Source: Chryseobacterium gleum (GTDB taxonomy: Bacteria; Bacteroidota; Bacteroidia; Flavobacteriales; Weeksellaceae). Taken from it: a DNA stretch of 64,000 bases. The notes under the pieces were generated by a model. That model did not search any database, was not told the DNA's origin, and saw only the letters and a program-made list of their open reading frames with translations. Every line of letters begins with the position of its first letter. Position 1 is the first letter of the stretch. Shown piece by piece: positions 8,122 through 16,528 of this stretch. The stretch spans positions 1,674,001 to 1,738,000 of the forward strand of contig NZ_LR134289.1 in the NCBI RefSeq assembly GCF_900636535.1, given 5' to 3'. The position numbers and the translations under genes were made by a program.

Positions 8122-8562
8122 ATGTTCCCATTTACTTATACTTTTGAGAGAGAAATAAAAGATAGCAAAACGTTTAAAAATGTCACTGATGTAGTATGTC
8201 ATTCAATTACAGAAAGGGGCTTAACTTATATTGTTCCTGCTGACGGCACCATCATAGGTGAAAACAAAATGTTTAAACTTGATTTTGCAAACAAATCTCC
8301 ATTAGTTTTCTCACCTGGCAAAGAATACTTTTACTACAACGAAAATACAAGAATTCTTACCTACAAAACAAAAGCATTGTATTCTATACTATTTTCCCTG
8401 ATCTATTCCGCTGCACTTTTTCTGATCCTGCATTTTATCCTACATCACCTGACTACTGAGATAATAATAGCTTCTCTACTTTTCATTGCCGGTATTATTA
8501 TTCATTATTGTCATTATATTTTGGTAATAGATAACGTTTCCAAAAATTTAAACGAAAATTAA
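8122..8562 (+). CDS. Hypothetical membrane protein downstream of yggS
   Basis: A protein of 146 residues that I do not recognise. The N-terminal 80 residues are soluble. Two hydrophobic helices follow (about 85-107 and 111-136), then a short polar tail. The gene begins 12 bases after yggS on the same strand and is probably in that operon. An extracytoplasmic or cytosolic N-domain anchored by a helical hairpin is all that can be said. Confidence 0.7.
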   Translation: MFPFTYTFEREIKDSKTFKNVTDVVCHSITERGLTYIVPADGTIIGENKMFKLDFANKSPLVFSPGKEYFYYNENTRILTYKTKALYSILFSLIYSAALFLILHFILHHLTTEIIIASLLFIAGIIIHYCHYILVIDNVSKNLNEN

Positions 8563-8595
8563 GCAGTAAAAACCTATCTCTTTAGTAAATACTGG

Positions 8596-8669
8596 CTTCG
8601 ACAGGCTCAGCCTGACAACGCTTAAAAATTTCGGTTGGTATTCGGGTTGTCACCCTGAGCCTGCCGAAG
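8596..8669. repeat. Dispersed inverted repeat (CTTCGaCAGGCTCAG type)
   Basis: Left arm 8596-8619 and right arm 8646-8669 form a 24-bp inverted repeat with three mismatched positions. A fragment of the same sequence (CTTCGACTAGGCTCAG) is embedded in another repeat near 54410. This is non-coding, and similar sequences are common between flavobacterial genes. Confidence 0.7.
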
Positions 8670-8805
8670 GGTTATTAATAAGAAAACCTTTGTTACTCAT
8701 TAATGCAGGTATTAACTGAAAGGACAAGTCAATAAACCTATTCCTTAGTCTACAAATCCGGTATAGTTTTTGATGTAAATATTTCGTAACCAAACAAATA
8801 CATTT

Positions 8806-8979
8806 ATGAATAAAAAATTACTATCGGTATGTCTGTTTATGACATTATTATTCTTTTTTTCATGTGAAAAAGAAAACACACAGATGAAAAGTGGAATTTC
8901 AATTGAAACCATTTCAATTATAACCTGCGTTACTATGGGCTTTGCTATTTTGCTGGCGTATAGCTTTAAACGAAGATAA
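8806..8979 (+). CDS. 57-residue lipoprotein-like protein with C-terminal membrane span
   Basis: Starts MNKKLLSVCLFMTLLFFFSC, a lipoprotein signal peptide with the lipobox Cys at position 20. A short polar linker (EKENTQMKSG) follows, then a second hydrophobic helix (about 34-53) and the basic end SFKRR. A lipidated N-terminus plus a C-terminal span is an odd layout for so small a protein. A clear terminator follows at 9003, which supports a real single-gene unit. The family is not recognised. Confidence 0.65.
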   Translation: MNKKLLSVCLFMTLLFFFSCEKENTQMKSGISIETISIITCVTMGFAILLAYSFKRR

Positions 8980-9002
8980 AAAACCTGAATTTAAATACTA
9001 AG

Positions 9003-9033
9003 CACCTCCAGATTTTCTGGAGGTGATTTTGTT
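9003..9033 (+). terminator. Rho-independent terminator of the 57-residue gene
   Basis: A perfect 10-bp stem, 9003-9012 with 9016-9025, has a TTT loop and is followed by a T-rich run. Confidence 0.8.
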
Positions 9034-9088
9034 TTCATTAAAAAGAATTTGGTACAAATCTTCAGCTCTACATATTAATATCACCCAC

Positions 9089-9114
9089 GCTCCGCAAAGT
9101 CTCCTGACTTTGAG
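9089..9114. repeat. Left REP-type palindrome of the RAYT module
   Basis: CAAAGTC (9095-9101), loop TCCT, GACTTTG (9106-9112). The 26-base segment is the inverted copy, with one mismatch, of the sequence following each RAYT gene (9796-9821, 10523-10548 and 10895-10920). Confidence 0.85.
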
Positions 9115-9179
9115 GAACATCAAACCTTAAAAATTATATAATTTACAACTCTATTAATTATCTTTGATAAAAACCAAAT

Positions 9180-9791
9180 ATGAAAGAAGGATATGTTATC
9201 AGAGATCAGGATAGACCTCATTTCTTAACTTGCACGATTATTGAATGGATAGATATTTTTACCCGGAAAACATATCGGGATAGCATTATAGAATGCTTAG
9301 AATTCTGTATCAAAAATAAAGGAATGATTCTATATGGTTATGTCATCATGAGTAACCATTTACACTTTATTGTACAGTCAAGGGATGGAAAACTCTCAGA
9401 TCTAATCAGGGATTTTAAAAAATTTACAGCGAAACAAATATTAGAAAAAATGCAGACAGAACCTGAAAGCCGAAAAGACTGGATTTTAGAACGATTGGCT
9501 AAAGCTACTGAAACTCATTCAAGAAATAAAAATTTTCAGGTTTGGCAATATGGAAATCATGCTGAAGAAATTTTCAGCTTAAAGTTTCTATGGGATAAAT
9601 TAAACTATATACATCTGAACCCGGTTCGTGCAGGGATTGTATCAAAAGCAAATCACTACGTTTATTCTTCAGCAACTAATTATTCTAATGGCACAGGAAT
9701 AATCAATTCAATTGAAATTGCGGAAAATCCTGTGATTAATGTAAATAGAAGTTCTGAATTTTGGAAATATAACAATTATAATGATGAATGA
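9180..9791 (+). CDS. REP-associated tyrosine transposase (RAYT), copy 1
   Basis: A Y1-type HUH nuclease of the IS200/TnpA_REP family, 203 residues. The HUH motif is NHLHFIV (H60, H62). The conserved block NYIHLNPVRAGIV (142-154) contains the likely catalytic tyrosine region. Family members nick single-stranded REP sequences near a palindrome. The gene is bracketed by inverted REP palindromes at 9089-9114 and 9796-9821. It differs from copy 2 at one residue (E89 here, D89 there) plus a silent change. Confidence 0.92.
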   Translation: MKEGYVIRDQDRPHFLTCTIIEWIDIFTRKTYRDSIIECLEFCIKNKGMILYGYVIMSNHLHFIVQSRDGKLSDLIRDFKKFTAKQILEKMQTEPESRKDWILERLAKATETHSRNKNFQVWQYGNHAEEIFSLKFLWDKLNYIHLNPVRAGIVSKANHYVYSSATNYSNGTGIINSIEIAENPVINVNRSSEFWKYNNYNDE

Positions 9792-9797
9792 TTTACT

Positions 9798-9839
9798 CAA
9801 AGTCAGGAGACTTTGCGTAGCTGGAGTCTCCTGACTTTG
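9798..9839. repeat. Back-to-back REP palindromes between RAYT copies 1 and 2
   Basis: The 15-bp arms 9798-9812 and 9825-9839 are perfectly inverted around a 12-base spacer. The first half is itself the hairpin CAAAGTC/GACTTTG (9798-9815). Confidence 0.85.
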
Positions 9840-9906
9840 AGGAACATCAAACCTTAAAAATTATATAATTTACAACTCTATTAATTATCTTTGATAAAAA
9901 CCAAAT

Positions 9907-10518
9907 ATGAAAGAAGGATATGTTATCAGAGATCAGGATAGACCTCATTTCTTAACTTGCACGATTATTGAATGGATAGATATTTTTACCCGGAAAACAT
10001 ATCGGGATAGCATTATAGAATGCTTAGAATTCTGTATCAAAAATAAAGGAATGATTCTATATGGTTATGTCATCATGAGTAACCATTTACATTTTATTGT
10101 ACAGTCAAGGGATGGAAAACTCTCAGATCTAATCAGGGATTTTAAAAAATTTACAGCGAAACAAATATTAGACAAAATGCAGACAGAACCTGAAAGCCGA
10201 AAAGACTGGATTTTAGAACGATTGGCTAAAGCTACTGAAACTCATTCAAGAAATAAAAATTTTCAGGTTTGGCAATATGGAAATCATGCTGAAGAAATTT
10301 TCAGCTTAAAGTTTCTATGGGATAAATTAAACTATATACATCTGAACCCGGTTCGTGCAGGGATTGTATCAAAAGCAAATCACTACGTTTATTCTTCAGC
10401 AACTAATTATTCTAATGGCACAGGAATAATCAATTCAATTGAAATTGCGGAAAATCCTGTGATTAATGTAAATAGAAGTTCTGAATTTTGGAAATATAAC
10501 AATTATAATGATGAATGA
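9907..10518 (+). CDS. REP-associated tyrosine transposase (RAYT), copy 2
   Basis: Full-length 203-residue duplicate of the gene at 9180. HUH residues H60 and H62 and the NYIHLNPVRAG block are intact. It differs by E89D and one synonymous base, so the duplication is recent. It keeps the same 5' leader of about 80 bases and the same downstream palindrome (10525-10542), so both copies carry identical expression signals. Function is as for copy 1. Confidence 0.92.
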   Translation: MKEGYVIRDQDRPHFLTCTIIEWIDIFTRKTYRDSIIECLEFCIKNKGMILYGYVIMSNHLHFIVQSRDGKLSDLIRDFKKFTAKQILDKMQTEPESRKDWILERLAKATETHSRNKNFQVWQYGNHAEEIFSLKFLWDKLNYIHLNPVRAGIVSKANHYVYSSATNYSNGTGIINSIEIAENPVINVNRSSEFWKYNNYNDE

Positions 10519-10524
10519 TTTACT

Positions 10525-10542
10525 CAAAGTCAGGAGACTTTG
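10525..10542. repeat. REP palindrome after RAYT copy 2
   Basis: CAAAGTC, loop AGGA, GACTTTG; identical to 9798-9815. The break with the truncated third unit lies about 10 bases downstream. Confidence 0.85.
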
Positions 10543-10551
10543 CGTAGCTGG

Positions 10552-10890
10552 AGGACAGAACCTGAAAGCCGAAAAGACTGGATTTTAGAACGATTGGCTA
10601 AAGCTACTGAAACTCATTCAAGAAATAAAAATTTTCAGGTTTGGCAATATGGAAATCATGCTGAAGAAATTTTCAGCTTAAAGTTTCTATGGGATAAATT
10701 AAACTATATACATCTGAACCCGGTTCGTGCAGGGATTGTATCAAAAGCAACTCACTACGTTTATTCTTCAGCAACTAATTATTCTAATGGCACAGGAATA
10801 ATCAATTCAATTGAAATTGCGGAAAATCCTGTGATTAATGTAAATAGAAGTTCTGAATTTTGGAAATATAGCAATTATAATGATGAATGA
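10552..10890 (+). pseudogene. 5'-truncated RAYT copy 3
   Basis: Encodes the C-terminal 110 or so residues of the transposase, from about residue 93 (TEPESRKD) to the stop. The HUH motif is missing, so it cannot be catalytic. Substitutions relative to the full copies are N158T and N198S. An in-frame ATG at 10540 lies within the preceding palindrome region and gives a 116-residue reading frame, but this is a junction by-product. It ends with the same palindrome (10897-10914). Confidence 0.88.
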
Positions 10891-10896
10891 TTTACT

Positions 10897-10914
10897 CAAA
10901 GTCAGGAGACTTTG
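10897..10914. repeat. Right REP palindrome of the RAYT module
   Basis: CAAAGTC, AGGA, GACTTTG as in the other units. Two copies of an 'attgct..ctcgcaatgac' word (near 10950 and 11100) follow in the spacer up to gcvP. No gene is seen in 10924-11130. Confidence 0.8.
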
Positions 10915-11130
10915 CGTAGCTGGAAATAAAAAATCATTGCTGTATTGAGATTGCTTCGCTGCGCTCGCAATGACAATGACCATACAAGTCTCGCCATTTG
11001 CCGAAAAAACACATCGTTTAAGCTTTGCTGAGTGGAACGCCTTTGCGAACATTGAAACAATTAGTTGTCAAAAAATCCTTGCGACATTTGCGTTAAAGAG
11101 ATTGCTGCGCTCGCAATGACTATAAAAACA

Positions 11131-11167
11131 AAAATCCCTCTCATTACTGAAAGGGATTTTTTTATAG
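11131..11167 (-). terminator. gcvP terminator
   Basis: AAAATCCCT (11131-11139) pairs with AGGGATTTT (11152-11160). T-runs flank both sides, so it may work in both directions. It lies 14 bases beyond the gcvP stop. Confidence 0.8.
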
Positions 11168-11180
11168 TTAAAAACTGAGA

Positions 11181-14039
11181 TTACATATAAGCTTCAATTG
11201 GCTCACAAGTACAAACTAAGTTTCTGTCTCCGTAAGCTTCATCTACTCTTGATACAGAAGCGAAGAATTTGTGGTCTCTTACCCACTCTAACGGATAAGC
11301 TGCCTTTTCTCTGCTGTATGGTTTATCCCATGAATCTGAGATCACCAGTTGTTCTGTGTGAGGAGCATTTTTCAATACGTTGTTTGTTGCATCTGCTTCT
11401 CCATTAGCAATTTCATCAATTTCTTTTTTGATGGAGATCAATGCTTCTGCAAAACGATCGATTTCAGCCTTACTTTCAGATTCTGTAGGCTCAATCATTA
11501 ATGTACCAGCAACCGGGAAAGAAACAGTAGGAGCATGGAAACCATAATCCATTAATCTCTTCGCCACATCTGCCACTTCAATTCCTAAAGACTTGAACTG
11601 ACGGAAATCTACGATACATTCGTGAGCTACTCTTCCGTTTTCGTTTGAATATAAAATCGGGAAATGCTCTGCTAACACTTCTTTCAGATAGTTAGCGTTA
11701 AGGATAGCATGTCCTGTAGCCTTTTTAAGACCTTCAGTTCCTAACATTTTGATGTAAGCATAAGAAATGTTAAGGATCAATCCTGAACCGTAAGGTGCTG
11801 CAGAAATACCGTCGATTGCTTCTTTGGAACCGATTCTGATATTCGCGTTGGAAGGAAGGAAAGGTACTAAGTGTTTAGCAACACAGATAGGACCTACTCC
11901 AGGACCTCCACCTCCGTGAGGAATTGCAAAAGTCTTGTGAAGGTTAAGGTGGCAAACGTCCGCTCCGATGTTTCCAGGACTTGTAAATCCTACCTGAGCA
12001 TTCATGTTCGCACCATCCATATATACCTGTCCTCCGTGCTCGTGGATAAGGTTGGTAATTTCTTTAATGTTGGCATCAAAGAAACCGTAAGTTGAAGGAT
12101 AAGTAATCATTACAGCTGATAAGTTGGCTGAATGAAGTTCTGTTTTAGCTTTAAGATCTTCGAAGTCGATTTCCCCGTTTTCAAGGTTTTTCACAACTAC
12201 GATTTTCATTCCTGCCATAGCAGCAGAAGCCGGGTTGGTACCGTGTGCAGACTGAGGAATCAACACTACATTTCTGTGGTGATCACCTCTTGAGATATGA
12301 TATTGTCTGATCACCATTAATCCTGCATATTCTCCCTGAGCTCCGGAGTTTGGCTGAAGAGAAGTTCCTGCAAAACCTGTAATTTCTGCCAGGTCTTTCT
12401 CTAACTCACGGATCATTTCCTGGTATCCTTCAGCCTGGTTTACAGGTACGAATGGGTGAACTGCTCCCCAGTTTTCCCATGAAAGCGGTAACATCTGAGT
12501 GGCTGCGTTCAGTTTCATGGTACAAGATCCTAAAGAAATCATTGAATGTGTTAATGATAAATCTTTTCTCTCAAGACGCTTGATGTAACGCATCAATTCT
12601 GTTTCCGTATGGTATTTATTGAATACTTCTTCTGTAAGAATCTCGTCTTTTCTTAAGTTTTCTTCAGGAATGCTGTATCCTTCTTTGATTTCTAATTTGA
12701 AAGTCTGCTTGTCTTTAAACTGAGCAAAAGAGGCCATCAGATAGTTTAATTTCTCTAATGTTGTACTTTCATTAATCGCAATACTTACAACACCTTCTGT
12801 GAAATAGTTAAGGTTAAGTCTGTGATCCAGCATCAGTCTTACTAATTTAGCTTTCTCTTCTTCAGGCATCGTGATTTTCACCGTATCGAAGATTGGCTCT
12901 TCTACTACCTGATATCCTAATGCTTTAAGACCTCCTTTCAAAGCATTTGCTTTAAAGTGGATCTGATCAGCGATATAGTTTAACCCTTTCGGACCGTGAT
13001 AAACAGCATACATTCCTGCCATTACCGCCAAAAGAACCTGAGCTGTACAGATGTTTGAAGTCGCTTTCTCTCTTTTGATGTGTTGTTCTCTTGTCTGTAA
13101 CGCCATTCTTAATGCACGTTTTCCATACATGTCCTGAGAAACTCCAATGATTCTTCCCGGGATATCTCTTTTATAATCTTCTCTACAAGCAAAGAACGCT
13201 GCGTGAGGACCTCCGTATCCTAATGGAATACCAAATCTCTGTGTAGTTCCTACCGCACAGTCAGCTCCCATTTCGGCAGGAGACTTTAACTTAACCAAAG
13301 CAAGAGGATCACAAGCTACTGCTACCTGAAGGTCAAGTTTTTTATATTCTACGATATCTTCAGTATAATCTAAAACGATTCCGTTTTTACCAGGATATTG
13401 TAATAAAACACCATAGTAAGAATCATCAAACTGATGTGTTTTATGATCTCCAATTACGATTTCAATTTCTAATCCTTCAGCTTTTGTTTTTAATACAGAA
13501 ACAGTCTGAGGTAGAACAAGATCAGAAACAAAGAACTTGTTAGCCCCCGCTTTTTTCTGGTCTTTAGACCTGTTATTGAAGAACATGTGCATCGCTTCAG
13601 CAGCAGCAGTAGATTCATCCAATAAAGATGCGTTTGCCAGTGCAAAACCTGTAAGGTCACATACTACAGTCTGGAAATTAAGAAGAGCTTCCAGTCTTCC
13701 CTGTGCAATTTCTGCCTGATACGGAGTATAAGCCGTATACCAGCTAGGGTTTTCAAAAATATTTCTCTGGATTGCTGAAGGCAAAAGTGTATTGTGGTAT
13801 CCAAATCCGATATAACTTGTATAATCTGTATTTTTAGATGCCAATTCTTTTGAATGGTTCAACATTTGGTATTCAGAAAGTGGTTCCGAGATCTCAAGAT
13901 CTTTCTCTAATCGGATTGAAGAAGGGATTGTCTGAGAAATTAACTCTTCGATACTTGAAACGCCAAGTTTTTCCAACATCGCCTGTTTATCGGCTTCATT
14001 AAGGGAAATGTGACGGCTCACAAACTGTTCTGTATTCAT
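11181..14039 (-). CDS. gcvP: Glycine dehydrogenase (decarboxylating), glycine cleavage P protein
   Basis: PLP-dependent P protein of the glycine cleavage system, which decarboxylates glycine and transfers the aminomethyl group to the lipoyl arm of GcvH. At 952 residues it is the fused one-chain form. The PLP lysine is K702 in HLNLHKTF, just before the glycine-rich stretch AIPHGGGGPG. The N-terminal half (SYIGFGYHNTLLP, ENPSWYTAYTPYQAEIAQGR) is equally characteristic. The gene is monocistronic, with its own terminator; gcvT and gcvH are not in the window. No glycine riboswitch is visible upstream. Confidence 0.98.
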   Translation of the reverse strand: MNTEQFVSRHISLNEADKQAMLEKLGVSSIEELISQTIPSSIRLEKDLEISEPLSEYQMLNHSKELASKNTDYTSYIGFGYHNTLLPSAIQRNIFENPSWYTAYTPYQAEIAQGRLEALLNFQTVVCDLTGFALANASLLDESTAAAEAMHMFFNNRSKDQKKAGANKFFVSDLVLPQTVSVLKTKAEGLEIEIVIGDHKTHQFDDSYYGVLLQYPGKNGIVLDYTEDIVEYKKLDLQVAVACDPLALVKLKSPAEMGADCAVGTTQRFGIPLGYGGPHAAFFACREDYKRDIPGRIIGVSQDMYGKRALRMALQTREQHIKREKATSNICTAQVLLAVMAGMYAVYHGPKGLNYIADQIHFKANALKGGLKALGYQVVEEPIFDTVKITMPEEEKAKLVRLMLDHRLNLNYFTEGVVSIAINESTTLEKLNYLMASFAQFKDKQTFKLEIKEGYSIPEENLRKDEILTEEVFNKYHTETELMRYIKRLERKDLSLTHSMISLGSCTMKLNAATQMLPLSWENWGAVHPFVPVNQAEGYQEMIRELEKDLAEITGFAGTSLQPNSGAQGEYAGLMVIRQYHISRGDHHRNVVLIPQSAHGTNPASAAMAGMKIVVVKNLENGEIDFEDLKAKTELHSANLSAVMITYPSTYGFFDANIKEITNLIHEHGGQVYMDGANMNAQVGFTSPGNIGADVCHLNLHKTFAIPHGGGGPGVGPICVAKHLVPFLPSNANIRIGSKEAIDGISAAPYGSGLILNISYAYIKMLGTEGLKKATGHAILNANYLKEVLAEHFPILYSNENGRVAHECIVDFRQFKSLGIEVADVAKRLMDYGFHAPTVSFPVAGTLMIEPTESESKAEIDRFAEALISIKKEIDEIANGEADATNNVLKNAPHTEQLVISDSWDKPYSREKAAYPLEWVRDHKFFASVSRVDEAYGDRNLVCTCEPIEAYM

Positions 14040-14462
14040 TTTTATTTATTAGATTTTGTTTGTAAAAAAGATTCGTAAAATTACGATTTTTTAAGCGATT
14101 TCACAACATGGAAAATAGGCAGTCATTTTCTTAAAAATTCTTAAAATTGAGGCATAAAATCTTTTTTAAATGTTAAAAAATAAAATTTATTATTTCACTG
14201 TTTAATGAATTATATTTTAGAAAAATTAAATTTTAAAGAATATTCCTTTCATTTTCGCTTCTTTTTTTTAGCTTTTATCTTCTATAAACCTATTAAAAAC
14301 CTTAAATTTTTCACTTACACCATTTCCAGAAGCATTTGTACATTCGCATCAAGTATATTAATGAAACACAAAAAACTGTCCTAAGCAGTGTAACTTTAAA
14401 TATTAACGGATAAATTCAATTTACGTGAGTAAATAAAGGGTAATCCATTATTAACAACACAA
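14040..14462. other. AT-rich divergent spacer between gcvP and the porin gene
   Basis: Apart from the gcvP promoter candidate the spacer is plain AT-rich DNA. It must carry the porin promoter, but no clear TAnnTTTG box could be fixed. No small gene or RNA is seen. Confidence 0.5.
14076..14106 (-). promoter_or_regulatory. Candidate gcvP promoter
   Basis: On the minus strand a TTG (14104-14106) lies 20 bases before TAATTTTA (14076-14083), close to the Bacteroidota -33/-7 arrangement. The leader would be about 28 bases. Confidence 0.5.
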
Positions 14463-15641
14463 ATGATGAAAAAAAGATTGAGCAGGCATTTTATGCCGGC
14501 GTTCACTACTATGACTTTAATATTATTTCAGACTAAAGCCCATGCACAAATAACTCTTGCCGATACAGAACCAGATTCTTCAGGCAGGAAATGGTCTGCT
14601 TATTTAAAAGGATTTGTACATGCAGACGCTATGCTTGATTTTCAGAAATTTGGAGCTAAGGACGGAATTGTAGCTCCTTCTATTATAATTCCACAACAAA
14701 ATTCAATGTCAAGTTACTTCAGTGTAAGACAATCACAGATAGGGCTAGGGCTAAAACAGACAGATAAAAACGGAGATTCTCCGGTTAATGCTTATATAGA
14801 AATAGACTTTTACGGACCTAACGGGACTACTACGCCAAGATTAAGGCATGGTTATCTTCAATGGAAAAAATGGCTGATTGGGCAAACCTGGAGTAATTTC
14901 ACAGATATCAGGATTTTCCCCAATATTTTTGATTTTAACGGAGCCAACGGAGCGATGTTTCTGCGATCTATACAGCTACGTTATACTGAAAAACTTTCTG
15001 ATAAAGAGTCCCTATCCTTCTCATTGGAAGATCCTGGTAAAGTAAGTATGACTGTACCGAAGAACCATCCGGAATGGAAAAAGAAAAGCCTGATTCCAGT
15101 TGTAACGGGTATGTATCGCTATGGAAATGCCAGAGATTATGCTAAAATTGGAGCTACGCTCTCTCCTGTTAATTATGAAAATCAGGAAAATGAGTATACT
15201 AAGATAGGATTTGGAGGTATGATTTCATTCAGAAAGCATATAACAAATCTTGATGATTTCAGATTTCAGGCCTCATACGGAAAAGGAATGGCAAGAAATA
15301 ATATTGTTTTAAGCGGAGAAGGCTATGATGCCGTCTTTGATCCTCAAAAAAATACAGCAGAAATGCTAAGTCTGTTCAATATTTTAGGAATTTACGGACA
15401 TTGGTGGTCTTCTAAATGGAGCTCGACAGTTTATTACAGTTATTCACAGGTTGGTTCCAGCTCCGCAATTGAGACTAGTCTTATGAAACGTTTTCAGAAT
15501 GCAGCAATCAATCTTATTTATCATCCCTATAGAAACCTGAGAATGGGTATGGAAGGCAATTACGCAAGTGCAGAAAATTTTGAAGGAATGAGAAGTGATG
15601 CTTTCAGGCTTCAGTTTTCGACTTCATTTTCATTTAAATAA
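14463..15641 (+). CDS. DcaP-like outer-membrane porin
   Basis: Predicted beta-barrel porin of 392 residues. A signal peptide ends near ...QTKAHAQ (about residue 28). The mature part has KGFVHADAMLDFQ, VRQSQIGLG, YIEIDFYG, LRHGYLQW and IGQTWSNFTD, a pattern typical of DcaP/PA-type trimeric porins, and it ends in an aromatic strand (FSTSFSFK). The pore probably passes anionic solutes, but the substrate is inference. Two adjacent ATGs exist; the first is used. It is monocistronic with a strong terminator. Confidence 0.87.
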   Translation: MMKKRLSRHFMPAFTTMTLILFQTKAHAQITLADTEPDSSGRKWSAYLKGFVHADAMLDFQKFGAKDGIVAPSIIIPQQNSMSSYFSVRQSQIGLGLKQTDKNGDSPVNAYIEIDFYGPNGTTTPRLRHGYLQWKKWLIGQTWSNFTDIRIFPNIFDFNGANGAMFLRSIQLRYTEKLSDKESLSFSLEDPGKVSMTVPKNHPEWKKKSLIPVVTGMYRYGNARDYAKIGATLSPVNYENQENEYTKIGFGGMISFRKHITNLDDFRFQASYGKGMARNNIVLSGEGYDAVFDPQKNTAEMLSLFNILGIYGHWWSSKWSSTVYYSYSQVGSSSAIETSLMKRFQNAAINLIYHPYRNLRMGMEGNYASAENFEGMRSDAFRLQFSTSFSFK

Positions 15642-15647
15642 AGCCCC

Positions 15648-15683
15648 AATTGCAGGTCTAATTTTCAGGCCTGCAATTTTTTA
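15648..15683 (+). terminator. Porin gene terminator
   Basis: A perfect 9-bp stem AATTGCAGG (15648-15656)/CCTGCAATT (15670-15678) is followed by a T-run. Confidence 0.85.
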
Positions 15684-15729
15684 TGAAAATTTATTAATTA
15701 TATTTATTCTAAATTAATATATTTGCATC

Positions 15730-15879
15730 ATGAATATGATAGTCCCATTTAAAGTTCCGCCTTTGGCACCTTACTCTTTCAATAACGAAGAGATGTTCTG
15801 TGAAAAGAAATCATGTTGCAAAAAATTCAAGAAGGGTAAAAGATGTAAAAAATGCCCGGGAAGAAAAAAAATGGCTTAA
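15730..15879 (+). CDS. 49-residue Cys/Lys-rich protein
   Basis: Starts MNMIVPFKVPPLAPYSFNNE; the second half is very basic with five cysteines (C24, C29, C30, C39 and C42) among about twelve lysines, including CEKKSCCKKF and CKKCPGRKK. It has no signal peptide. The spacing suggests metal or nucleic-acid binding, but no named family is recognised. The TAA stop lies one base from the stop of the convergent J-domain gene. A longer overlapping frame at 15800-16177 is a shadow. Confidence 0.7.
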   Translation: MNMIVPFKVPPLAPYSFNNEEMFCEKKSCCKKFKKGKRCKKCPGRKKMA

Positions 15880-15880
15880 G

Positions 15881-16528
15881 CTAGTCAAAGTTTTTTATCA
15901 ATATATAGATTGCAATCGCAAGGATAATAATTCCCCAGATCAGCATCATAATTTTAGGCTGGCCGGATTTGTTAATTCTGGTTACAGGTTGTGGCTTAAA
16001 CATTTCTTCCACCGAATTTTTGAACTTTTCAGCATCATTCTCAAAAACTTCCGTGATGGTGATTCCCTGAACAACCGTTTTGTGCAAAAGAGAATTTGTT
16101 GCATGAAGCAAAAGCTGGAATTTTCCGTCTTTAAATTCTGTGATCTTAAAGATCCTCTCTCCATAAGGCTTTTCTAACCCGAAAGGCAATACCTTCACCA
16201 CATCGGCATTATTCGTCTGCCAGTTGATGATAATCTCCTCTCCTTTTTTTGCATGAATTTTATTCGCTGTAAACGTTTTGATCGCAGGAGGAATATTATA
16301 CCTGAAACTTCGCTGATGGCTTTCCAGATTCTGGTCATATGTACGTCTTCTCGTCGGATCACTCAAAGTCTCATAAGCCTCCTGAATCTCACGGAAACGG
16401 TCAGCAAAAAAGTCATCGTTATCATTTTTATCCGGATGGTATTTTAAAGATAATTTCCGATAAGCTTTTTTGACGTCTTCTTCTGAAGCATCCTGTGATA
16501 TACCGAGAAAATAATAGTAATCTTTCAT
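15881..16528 (-). CDS. J-domain (DnaJ-like) membrane-anchored protein
   Basis: A co-chaperone-like protein of 215 residues. The N-terminal J domain (about 1-65) has the HPD tripeptide at 31-33 (KYHPDKND). A beta-rich middle region (about 85-180, 'IKTFTANKIHAKKGEEI') follows, and a hydrophobic helix at the very C-terminus (about 190-212) anchors it. The G/F and zinc-finger regions of true DnaJ are absent, so it is a specialised partner of DnaK. The upstream frame would start at 16540, but the MKDYYYFLGI start at 16528 fits the J domain best. Confidence 0.9.
   Translation of the reverse strand: MKDYYYFLGISQDASEEDVKKAYRKLSLKYHPDKNDNDDFFADRFREIQEAYETLSDPTRRRTYDQNLESHQRSFRYNIPPAIKTFTANKIHAKKGEEIIINWQTNNADVVKVLPFGLEKPYGERIFKITEFKDGKFQLLLHATNSLLHKTVVQGITITEVFENDAEKFKNSVEEMFKPQPVTRINKSGQPKIMMLIWGIIILAIAIYILIKNFD

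Larger units (their letters stand above)
9098..10923 (+). mobile_element. Tandem RAYT/REP module: two 727-bp units plus a truncated third
   Basis: Units 9098-9824 and 9825-10551 are nearly identical and offset by exactly 727 bp. A third unit (from about 10552) retains only the 3' portion, rejoining the homology at 10554, which corresponds to 10182 in unit two. Each unit ends with the palindrome CAAAGTCAGGAGACTTTG (9798, 10525 and 10897) and the word CGTAGCTGG. The layout is that of a REP-associated tyrosine transposase locus amplified by tandem duplication. Mobility in the present genome is not shown. Confidence 0.85.

Noticed and set aside
10540..10890. Third RAYT copy as a functional gene
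   Set aside because: The HUH half is missing; the short N-terminus is junction sequence. Annotated as a pseudogene.
14040..14120. Glycine riboswitch before gcvP
   Set aside because: The gcvP leader appears to be only about 28 bases, with none of the conserved glycine aptamer elements.
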